A stretch of DNA of 64,000 nucleotides. Origin: Selaginella tamariscina. Lineage: Eukaryota; Streptophyta; Lycopodiopsida; Selaginellales; Selaginellaceae. The notes below the pieces were generated by a model. That model was given only the letters and a program-made list of their open reading frames with translations. It searched no databases and was not told where the DNA came from. Both the position numbers and the translations under genes were made by a program. The DNA lies in assembly GCA_003024785.1 (NCBI GenBank), contig PUQB01000005.1, positions 1,314,717-1,378,716 of the forward strand, written 5' to 3'. Of this stretch, positions 47,146 through 56,765 are shown piece by piece (within the stretch, counting starts at the first letter, position 1; every line of letters starts with the position of its first letter).

Positions 47146-50100
47146 TTAAGTAAACAATTTGGTACTATTATTAAAGAGTTTATAATAATTATGAATATTA
47201 AATATATGATATTTTATAATTTTAATTGCTTTAAGCTTCAGAAAACATACATTCCTTGCAGTTTTGTTAATCGTGACTTTATCAACGCTTCTTGACATCC
47301 ACCCATATCGAATGGATTTAACATTTATAAAACATGCTGGGTCTTTTTGATTGGGAGACCATGTTTTCTCTAGGCATCCATTATATCTTTCGCTCTCCTT
47401 CTCGTGTCGCCTTTTTTGTGGTTTGAACCATGCAACCTTAACAATACTATTTTTTGTGATTACTTCAGGTGTGTCGATAATTTGACCCATCCAAATAGGC
47501 TGATTATATGACACATCTGGAGTAATGAGAACCATCATTAGTTTTTGAAGATCCTTGCAGCAATCAAAGTATGCTTTAGGTTTTTGGTTCCTTTGTCCAA
47601 CAAAGTGTGGGGTTTGCACTTCCACATCACTACTGGCTTCTATGTCGTCTGTGCTCAGTGATGTCATTTCAATCTCCTCTCGCCACCTTGTTTTAGGCCA
47701 AAAAGGGTGTNCACTTCCACATCACTACTGGCTTCTATGTCGTCTGTGCTCAGTGATGTCATTTCAATCTCCTCTCGCCACCTTGTTTTAGGCCAGAAAG
47801 GGTGTTGCAATTCTGTACTTGTGACAGTAGGCCCTTCCAACTCTCGAACAACAGTCTCCCAATAGTTGACCACATGCTTATATAGTTCTGAGTAACCAGT
47901 TGCCTTATCAGAATTCTTTGGCATCGATTTTTGAACCCATGCCACATATTTTTTGATGCCATCAATAATAACCTCTTGTTCCTTGAGCTGGGCACTCAAT
48001 GGAATAGGGTCTGGTTGTCCTTCTGGGAGAAGTGGCTTTCCATCCTCTCCACTTTTGAAGAGCATTAAGCCCTCTTTCGGTAACCACTCCTGCTCTGATG
48101 GCCGTAACTTGTACTGCATAATAGGTATACCATCTCGTATGGAGAAAAAGAATTGTAGCGGCACAAGGTGACCAACTAAAGAATCACTCCCTTCTTTTAT
48201 ATACTCCTTGAGAAATTTTTTGAAGTCTGGCACCTCAGTCACAAGCAAAGCACAACTTTTTTTGGAGATGCAATTTTCAAAAAGATTCATCATATGCGGT
48301 AAGGTAAGTGCACTTGTCCTTTTTGTAGAGTTGGAGACCTTGCTGAAGAACGCATCAATATCTTCATGAGTGTGACCAACCATAAGGAAACTGAGCGTGA
48401 TTGTTTCAAACACACCTTTGGCAACAAGCATTGACAAGTATGCTAGCACATATCTAGAAAATAAAAGTAAGTATGAGCTTGAGAAACCCTTAAGTAAAAT
48501 GATTTACCTATTTTTGTTCTCGCCTGCACAATTATCCATCTGTAAAAGCAAATGACGAGGAAGCTTATTTGATGTTGAGGACACATGTACACTATTTGAG
48601 CTAGATCCCTCCACTGAACCTGAACTCTCAACAGGGCCATCTGTTTTTTGTGCAGGTTGCTGACAATGCCTCTCATATTCCCAAGTAGCCTCAAGTGCAG
48701 ACGTGTTCATGAGAGCATTATGTAAAGGTTGAAGGTGTTGTTTCTTCACTTTGAGATCACTGATAGGACTTGTCTGTGAGTGGGCTTCAAGGTTTCTGAA
48801 ACACATGGCTAACGACCCAATAGTGAAATTGGAGTCGCTAGACCAATGTGGAAGTGAAAAGTGTCCATATGACTCACAACCGTGTCCATGTGTTAGCACA
48901 CCTGTCAATGAAATCGGAAGTTTCATGACATTTCCAAGGCACTTTGGTGTTGCAAAGAGCTTTGGAATGCTGGTCTTTGAATGATCCATCTTGTCATGGA
49001 TCAAGCACAGGTACTCTGATGGGCGTGACACAGAAAGCATGCGGTGTGCATAGTACTGAGACCGGCAAGTTTGTTGTGCAATCATGTGGGCCTCCATCTT
49101 CCTTTGAATGGTAGTGATCTCCACCAAGGTTTTTGCACAAGCCTCTGCAGCCTTCAATGATGTACAAGTGTCACACTTAGAAAAGCTAGAGTGTTTTGCA
49201 ATCTCCACATCCTTAAAATGAGTATTCCATATGTTGTTGAAGGTACCAGTGCAGATTGCTTGGAGCCCCATCAAACTGAGGCACTTGTTCACATGTTCAC
49301 ACAGTTTCAATTGAGTGTAGATTGAAGGTAAAACCTTGAGATTTTCCCTGACCCCTGCATTTGTGGTTCGGCATTTGTGAGGCATCCTGTCTGCATTTGC
49401 TTCCACAAAAGCCTTGAGTATCTCTATGGCTGCCATGATGTGAGAGCGGGTTTTGACCAAGCCAGTGTTCCCATGAACTGAGGTTCGCGCTCCATCTAGC
49501 CACTCATCCCTCCGACGGTAGAACGTGGTCTTTGGGATCCCGTATATACTGTACCAAGCTTTGAAGCAGATGGCCACCTTATTAAATACCATGGATGTAC
49601 TCTGATAACCTGTGTCCGAGGCCATTCCATCAATACACCCAGTTAGTGCAGCATATACAAACTCATGCCTTTGCTTTTGGGTGAGCATACGAAAGACATG
49701 TCTACATTGGGTAATTTCATTCCGGTCTGCCATCTGACAACACTTCTTCTTGCAACAGTCAATCGTGGAAATGCTCGTAACACTTTCGGAAGATGTAGGA
49801 TCCATCTTTACCCTCTTGCTGAAACTTGCAGGGGAAGATCTACAACCCATGAATCGCCTTTTTCTTACAATAGGACCAATGCAAGGAACCTCTTCAAATA
49901 TGAGTTGTTCTTCCGGGTTGTTATTATTGAAATCCAACCCAGAATATGTTGAACCATCTTGCCGTCTTAATTCAGATGTTCGCCACCTCACGAGGGATCC
50001 AGGATACAATGTGCCATTAGGTGAAACCTCTGTCACAACTACACCCACGAAGTCGGACCCTAGTTTCTCTTCTGACACTGCTTCCATTGGATTTATAGCT

Positions 50101-50456
50101 GTGATGATGCCTCTTCCGACTTCAATCTCACGAAGAAAGAGAATCACCTCATCCATCACAGCAGGCAAGCCATCATCTGGTAAACTCGTGCTACTATTTG
50201 TTTGTGACTCTGCATATTCTGTGTCAGCCTTGACTTCATCCAAATTCCACAATACAGGAGAACCCTCCTCAAATTCCATTCCCAGAACCTCAACATGCTT
50301 GTAAATGGTGTTCACCCATACGTACACACAAGATCCTTGGGCAATATTGTGACATGATGCATTATTATCTCGAACTTCCACAGTTCCAGTGCCAACTATC
50401 TCGTTGTTCCGAAGAAGACATACTTTATCTCCAGTATTAAACATATTGTCCTGCAC
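47146..50456 (-). CDS. DUF7869 transposase-like protein
   Basis: Two exons, 50456-48508 and 48453-47146, joined by a 54-bp GT-AG intron that splits an Arg codon (ENKN-R-YVLAYL). The product is about 1,050 residues after correcting the assembly duplication at 47617-47805. N-terminal: a nucleic-acid or chromatin-reader-like stretch (FNTGDKVCLLRNNEIVGTGT, PGSLVRWRTSELRRQDGSTY). Middle: CCKKKCCQMADRNEITQCRH zinc-binding-like cysteines, GIPKTTFYRRRDEWLDGART (helix-turn-helix-like), and FSKCDTCTSLKAAEA. C-terminal DUF7869 core: LIHDKMDHSKTSIPK, LLQMDNCAGENKNRYVLAYL and FLMVGHTHEDIDAFFSKVS, three acidic blocks compatible with an RNase H-fold DDE/D nuclease. DUF7869 genes are multicopy in plants, oomycetes and animals and behave like transposon genes; catalysis is inferred. 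The tail beyond about 47230 is Asn/Lys-rich AT sequence, so the true stop may differ. Confidence 0.75.
47617..47805. other. Unmerged contig overlap around a single N (assembly artefact)
   Basis: A 94-bp segment (47617-47710) is followed by one N (47711) and then by the same 94 bp again (47712-47805) with one mismatch (AAAAAGGG versus AGAAAGGG). Collapsing the two copies makes the DUF7869 frame continuous from WPKTRWREEIEMTSLSTDDI to DVEVQTPHFVGQRNQ. Confidence 0.9.
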
Positions 50457-50596
50457 ATAAATAATTGTATTATTTATGATATCTGTTTATGCAAATTTTT
50501 AAGAAATCTGAATTACGGTTACTTAATAATATGCATATGCAATAATACATAATTATGTTTAGAGATAATATCTCATGTTTGATTAATACAACTGAT

Positions 50597-51270
50597 GGGC
50601 GGGATTAATCCCGCCCACGAATCCCTCCGACGAGGAACGGTCGGCGGGATTAATCCCGCCGCCGACTCAACCCCTTCGGAGAGAGTCGGGATTAATCCCG
50701 CCTTGGACTCCCTCCGACAAGGAAGAGCCGGCGGGATTAATCCCGCCGCCTCTTCCTCCTCGGGGAGTCCGGCGGGATTAATCCCGCCGACTCTCTCCGG
50801 GAGTCGGCGGGATTAATCCCGCCGGACTCCCCCTCGCGGAGGAAGAGCGGCGGGATTAATCCCGCCGGCTTCTTGTCGGAGGGAGTCCAAGGCGGGATTA
50901 ATCCCGCCCACAATTCTTACGACGGGGAATGGGTGGCGGGATTAAACCCGCACATAACTCTCTCCAAAACTATGATTTCAAAGAGATCTCGGGATAAATC
51001 CTGTCCCCAAATCTTTAAAACAGGGAAGTGGTGGCGAGATTAATCCCGCCACCCCTTCCCTGCCTCCTAAAATGGTTGGCGGGATTAATCCCGCCGACAA
51101 CTCTTTCTAATAAATTCTGGTAACTCTTCATCAGTTGAGAAGGTTATCGACGGGATTAATCCCGCCACTCTTTTTCAGTGGCGGAGAAGCATTGCCCGGG
51201 AGATGGTGGCGGGATTAATCCCGCCACCTCTTCGAAGAGGCGAAAAAGAAATGGCCGGATTAATCCCGCC
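50597..51270. repeat. Palindrome array 1: GGCGGGATTAATCCCGCC units
   Basis: Fifteen or so copies of an 18-bp perfect palindrome start at 50598, 50643, 50685, 50730, 50771, 50806, 50849, 50891 and 50935 (spacing 35-45 bp), then at wider steps near 50985, 51033, 51078, 51149, 51208 and 51253. Early copies are perfect; later ones carry changes (GATTAAACCCGC, GGCGAGATTAATC). Spacers of about 17-27 bp differ but are related as inverted pairs. The array begins about 140 bp upstream of the DUF7869 start and is GC-rich within AT-rich DNA. Confidence 0.95.
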
Positions 51271-52868
51271 GCCCCGGTTAACCTAGAATATTAAGTTAAA
51301 AGGATATTTAAACGTGATAAATCCCTAACGGAATATATTATAATCCTAATGCATTTCTAAACCCCTAAATTGTAATTTTAAAGAGAGAATGTAAGAGAGT
51401 GAATCTTATAAGTATTTTTTAAATTTGTTTTAATACTTACTTGTAAACAGCACTGAAGGCGCCGTGCTTTCCTATAAAGAATAGCACCCAATTTAATCTC
51501 GCTCCTGAGATGATCACTATGAAGAAAAAAGAAGATCTAAAGAGTGAAAAATACAGAAATGAAGAAACCCTTGCCGGAGAAAGAACCAGATCTGAATTTG
51601 AGTGGGAAATTAAATGCATTTTCAAATTTACATGTCAGACCGACAATACATATGTCAGAAATTCAAATTTTTTAAAAAGAACAGAAAATAAAATTTAAGA
51701 TGAGTTGACACAAATATCCGACACTCTGACATATATACTCTCCAGTTCCAATGAGTATTTTAAAATTGCATTTAATGTTATTCAAGTGATTCAAGCTGTT
51801 TAATATTACGAAATTTTAGACTATATTCTACATTCTTAGTATTCAAGTATATTTATATTATATATATATATATAAATATATACTTATACAATAAATAAAT
51901 TGATATATTATTATGTATCATTTAAAATATATTCATAGTCTGTTTATTATTATTATTTTCTTAATTACTCGAGTATTTAGTTTTCATTTCCTAGTATCAA
52001 TGGGATATTCTTTAATATTTTATTAATATTTGAAGAATATTCTAATATTAAACCTGATTATCATAATTAAATTAGTCTTGTTCTTAATTATTGCAGTAAT
52101 TATTCTACATTTGTATATATTAATGGGATTTTCTCAATTAATTTGTTATTATTTCAAGAATATTCATGTGTTAAACCTTATTATCAATATTAAATTAATA
52201 CACACTATGAACATATTTTAAATTATACATAATAATACATCATTTTATCTAATATATAGTCATATATAGTTTTAATAATATATATATTAATATCATTTCC
52301 TTAATTACTTGAGTAATTAATCTTCTTTATATTAATGGGATATTCTTTATTATTTTCTTATTATTCCAAGAATATTCCAATATTAAACATGATTATGATA
52401 ATTAATTTAGTTAATTATTTGAGTACTTAATTTACATTTGTATATATTAATGGGATTTTCTCAATTAATTTCTTATTATTTCAAGAATATTTCAATGTTA
52501 AACCTTTTTATCAATATTAAATTAATATATATTATTAAAACTATATATGGCTATATATTAGATAAAATCATATATTATTATGTATAATTTAAAATATGTT
52601 CCTAGTGTGTTTATTAATTTTATTTTCTTAATTATTCGATGTTTGTTTTGCACACATATATAAACACAATCATAAATTTACACACGCATTACAAGAACTT
52701 ACAAAAACACATATGCACACACATGCACAACCCTAAACCAAACTGAAGAAATAGTTGCTTCTTTATTGAAAACATCATGTTCAACGCATGTATGATATAT
52801 GTACTCAATCTGTGTATATGTAACACATTGAATTTACATGTGTAATATTTATATTAAGCTTGTTGGGA
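51271..52868. repeat. AT-rich spacer with repeated blocks
   Basis: No gene. A block of about 200 bp (TATATTAATGGGATTTTCTCAATTAATTT.., then TTAAACCTT.TTATCAATATTAAATTAATA) occurs at about 52020-52215 and 52370-52620, with an inverted portion at about 52215-52300, and again at 35440-35690. It looks like a dispersed AT-rich non-autonomous element. Confidence 0.6.
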
Positions 52869-52911
52869 GCAAACCCTAAACCCTAAACCCTAAACCCTAA
52901 ACCCTAAACTA
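52869..52911. repeat. Interstitial telomere-type repeats (CCCTAAA)n, first tract
   Basis: About five to six perfect Arabidopsis-type CCCTAAA units. A second shorter tract (three to four units) lies at 53374-53401. Confidence 0.95.
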
Positions 52912-52919
52912 ATATGTAA

Positions 52920-53775
52920 CACAATGAATTTACTCATGTAATATGTATGTATGTCTGTGTGTATACACGTGTGCATGTATATATGTGTACTCTGTATGTA
53001 TATATGTGTACTCTGTATGTATATATGTGTACTTTCTGTCTTCTCTCATACATACACACCATGCATGATCCATGTTAATATGTACTGTCTCTCTTCTCTC
53101 AAACATACACACCATGCATGATCTATAATATGTACTCGGTCTCTCTAATATTATGTACTAATATGTATGTATGTCTGTGTGTATAATACACACCATGCAT
53201 GATCCATATTAATATGTACTGTCTCTCTTCTCTCATATACTATGTATGTATATCTGTGTATAATATGTGTAAGTATATATGTGTACTAATATATGCAATG
53301 TGTACAAAAATAATTTTTCAACACTCTCTCTTCTCTCATACATACACACCATGCATGATCCATCCTAAATCCAAAACCCTAAACCCTAAACCCTAAACCC
53401 ATGTAATATGTGTGTATGTCTGTGTGTATACACGTGTGTATGTATATATTATGTGTATTAATATATGCAATGTGTACACATGAAACTTTAACACTCTCAT
53501 GGACACACACATGTTAAATCCCTGCATGATTTATATTTTTGAGGTGTATGTGATACACCCACACACACGCACGCGCTAATAATATAATGAAAGAATATTC
53601 GTTTAGGGCGAATCTATATTTTATTCTTTTTAGGGTTTAAGTATATTCTCAGAAGGAATATTCTATTAGGGTTGATATATATATTTAATTCCTTTAGGGT
53701 TTAGGTATATTCTTAGGGTTTCAAGAGGCGGCGGCTGTGAAATCGGCGGCGGCGGCTGTGCACACAGGTGAGATC

Positions 53776-53806
<31 letters not shown>

Positions 53807-54027
53807 ATATGTATAGGAGTGTGCGTATAATTTTTTTTATTAGTTTTATCTCTCGCACACACACGCACACTCCTGTGTATGTATATGTGTGTGTATCTGT
53901 ATGATTTATTTGTTTCGCTCACACACGCATACACACGATATACATATACACATATATATATATATACCTATATACATATATACATATATGTGTACCAGTA
54001 TCTGTAAATTTTTTTTATTGATCTTGC

Positions 54028-54105
<78 letters not shown>

Positions 54106-54167
54106 GTGTACCAGTATCTGTAAATTTTTTTTTATTGATCTATCTCTCCCACACACACGCGCACTGC

Positions 54168-54224
<57 letters not shown>

Positions 54225-54905
54225 GCATATTAACAAATAGTATACAACACTAGTTTATATATATGCTTATATATTCATAATATATCATATACACACATAT
54301 ATATATGTGTGTGTTTTCTGTATAATTTTATTTATTTATTAGTTTTATCTCTCGCACACACACGCACACTCCTGTGTATGTATATGTGTGTGTGTGTGTG
54401 TTTGTTTATCTGTATGATTTTATTTGTTTCGCTCACACACGCATACACACAATATACATATACACATATATATATACCTATATACATATATACATACATA
54501 CAACACTAGTTTATATATATGCTTATATATTCACAGACTCTCTCTCTTTCTCTCTAGATTATATATCTATATACACACATATATATGTGTGTGTTTATCT
54601 GTATAATTTTATTTATTTATTAGTTTTATCTTTGCACACACACGCACACTCCTGTGTATATATATATGTGTGTGTGTGTGTTTGTTTATCTGTATGATTT
54701 TATTTGTTTCGCTCACACGCATACACACGATATACATATACACACATATATATACCTATGTACACACATATATTAGGTGTACCAGTACTGTATAAGTTTA
54801 TTTATTTATCTATCTCTTGCACACACACGTACACTCCTATACATACATACATACATACATATATATACACACACACATATATATGTGTGTGTTTTTATCT
54901 CGCTA
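52920..54905. repeat. Higher-order microsatellite block
   Basis: (GT)n, (AT)n, (TATG)n and (CA)n runs are organised in larger repeats: CATACACACCATGCATGATC four times between 53045 and 53365, and a unit of roughly 280 bp (CTCGCACACACACGCACACTCCTGTGTATGTATATGTGTG then ATCTGTATGATTT.ATTTGTTTCGCTCACAC) near 53850, 54350, 54630 and 54815. Long ORFs across it are dipeptide runs and are not genes. Confidence 0.85.
53374..53401. repeat. Interstitial telomere-type repeats (CCCTAAA)n, second tract
   Basis: Three to four perfect CCCTAAA units, separated from the first tract by repeats built on CATACACACCATGCATGATC. Confidence 0.93.
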
Positions 54906-54917
54906 AGCCCCTCGAGC

Positions 54918-56455
54918 GGCGGGATTAATCCCGCCGCTATAGTTGGGGCCATGGCGGCGGGATTAATCCCGCCGCCGATTCAGGTGGGTGGCGGCGGGAT
55001 TAATCCCGGCCGAGGCCCTTCACGCAGGCTATGGGCGGCGGGATTAATCCCGCCGCTCTACGACAAACCGAAGAGCGGCGGGATTAATCCCGCCGCCCAT
55101 AGCCTGCGTGAGGGGCCTCGGCGGCGGGATTAATCCCGCCGCTCATCCATGCCCTGCGCGGAATGCGGCGGGATTTATCTCGCCGGCAATGGCCTGTGTG
55201 AAGGTTCTAATGGGCGGGATTAATCCCGCCGGATTCCGCGCAGGGCATTTACAGGGAATGGGCGGCAGGATTAATCCCGCCGCTCTTCGGTTTGTCGTAG
55301 AGCGGCGGGATTAATCCCGCCGCCCAGGGAATTCACGCAGGACATGAACGGCGGGATTATCCGGCCCCACGCTCATGCCCTTCGCGGAGGGCGGCGGGAT
55401 TAATCCCGCCGTTCATGTCCTGCGTGAATTCCCTGGGCGGCGGGATTAATCCCGCCCCCACCCATCCCTGTTCAAAAATGCCGCAGCCAATATATATGTG
55501 TGAGCGCATGATTTACGAGAGGGCGGCGGGATTAGCCTCCGAACCTTCATTACCCGGTGGCGAGATTAATCTCCGAACCTTCATTACCCCATTGGTATGT
55601 TGAATCAATCCCGACTAACTCTGTCTGAGACGGAGAAGGTTTACAAAATACCAATGGAGGGAACCGAGAAGGGTGGTGGGATTAATTTCACCATCCCTTA
55701 CATGGTGGGCGGGATTAATCCCGCCGCGTACGCATGCCCTGCGCGGAATCGGGCGGGATTTATCCCGCCGCCATTGGCCTGCCTGAAGGGCCTAGGCGGC
55801 GGGATTAATCCCGCAAGATTTCGCACAGGGCATTGGCGTTCGGCGGGATTAATCCCGCCGACTAAGGCCCGAGTGAAGGGCCTGGGAGGCGGGATTAATC
55901 CCGCCGAACGCCAATGCCCTGTGCGAAATCGGGCGGGATTTATCCCGCCGCCATTGGCCTGCCTGAAGTGCCTAGGCGGCGGAATTAATCCCGCCCGATT
56001 CCGCGCAGGGAATTGGCGTCCGGCGGGATTAATCCCGCCGCATAGGGATCGAGTGAAGGCCCTGGGCGGCGGGATTAATCCCGCCGAGTCTTCAATGCCT
56101 GTTGGAGAAATGAATCTCGCCACCCTTCCCTTTTTCCTCCATTGGTGAGTTGGACCAATCCCAAACGTTTCTGTCTAAGACGTAGAAGGTTTACAACATA
56201 CCAATGGAGGGGACTGGGAAGGGTGGCGAGATTCATTTAACCATCCCTTACATGGTGGGCGAGATTAATCCCGCCTCCTTTCTGGAGTCACTGAAGGGGT
56301 GTGAGAAATAAATCCTGCCCAGTTCTCTCTGAGACCGAGAAGGGTGGCAAGATTAATTCCGCACTCCCGTTCAAGGCCTCCAGAAAGGTGGCGAGATTAA
56401 TCCCGCCCACTCTTTCAGGAGGCATTGAAGGGGTGGCGAGATTAATCCCGCCGCA
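54918..56455. repeat. Palindrome array 2: GGCGGGATTAATCCCGCC units with nested inverted spacers
   Basis: More than twenty copies of the same 18-bp palindrome as array 1, at about 54918, 54954, 54991, 55036, 55076, 55122, 55214, 55304, 55391, 55438, 55708, 55798, 55842, 55888, 55978, 56022 and 56068 among others, spaced about 36-47 bp. Variants such as GGCGGGATTTAT(C/T)CCGCC and GGCGAGATTAATCCCGCC occur, mostly after 56100. Spacers pair as inverted copies over tens to hundreds of bases. A direct repeat of about 145 bp (55575-55725 and 56130-56275) flanks the second half. The array ends about 300 bp before the ParB-like gene. Confidence 0.95.
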
Positions 56456-56560
56456 CCTTCCATGTGAATATATATGTGTATTAGTATATATAAGTTGCAT
56501 ATCTCATTTTATTTACTTTTATCATCTTTCATATTTTCGAGTAAAAGCTAGGAATCTATG

Positions 56561-56652
56561 TAAAACTGTCCAGAGCTCACATTTGTGGTGGTTCTAAAAC
56601 GAAATGTTATCTTTCTTTTGCACTAACACAAATGTGAGCTTCGGACAGTTAA
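56561..56652. repeat. Inverted repeat (hairpin), stem about 26 bp
   Basis: TAAAACTGTCCAGAGCTCAC plus ATTTGTG (56561-56587) is matched by the complement CACAAATGTGAGCT plus TCGGACAGTTAA (56626-56652) across a loop of about 38 bases. It lies between array 2 and the ParB-like gene. Confidence 0.85.
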
Positions 56653-56765
56653 TTACGTCTACTTCTCTCTGTGTATTATTTTTGTATATTCGGGTTTATA
56701 CAAGTGTGTGTGCGTTTTTATATAATTTATATTTATAGTGTATTATTTTGCAGAAGGACGATTTG

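Noticed and set aside
50597-51270. CRISPR array
   Set aside because: Repeat-spacer look and regular period, but the repeat is a perfect 18-bp palindrome, spacers are related to one another as inverted copies, there are no cas genes, and the flanking genes are spliced eukaryotic genes.
53889-54700. Long ORFs rich in Ile-Tyr-Thr-His or Cys-Val
   Set aside because: They are translations of (CA)n, (TA)n and (GT)n microsatellites with no stop codons.
54777-55133. GGINPA-repeat proteins as real genes
   Set aside because: The peptide repeat is a direct consequence of an 18-bp self-complementary unit and appears on both strands; no start context, splice signals or codon bias support coding.
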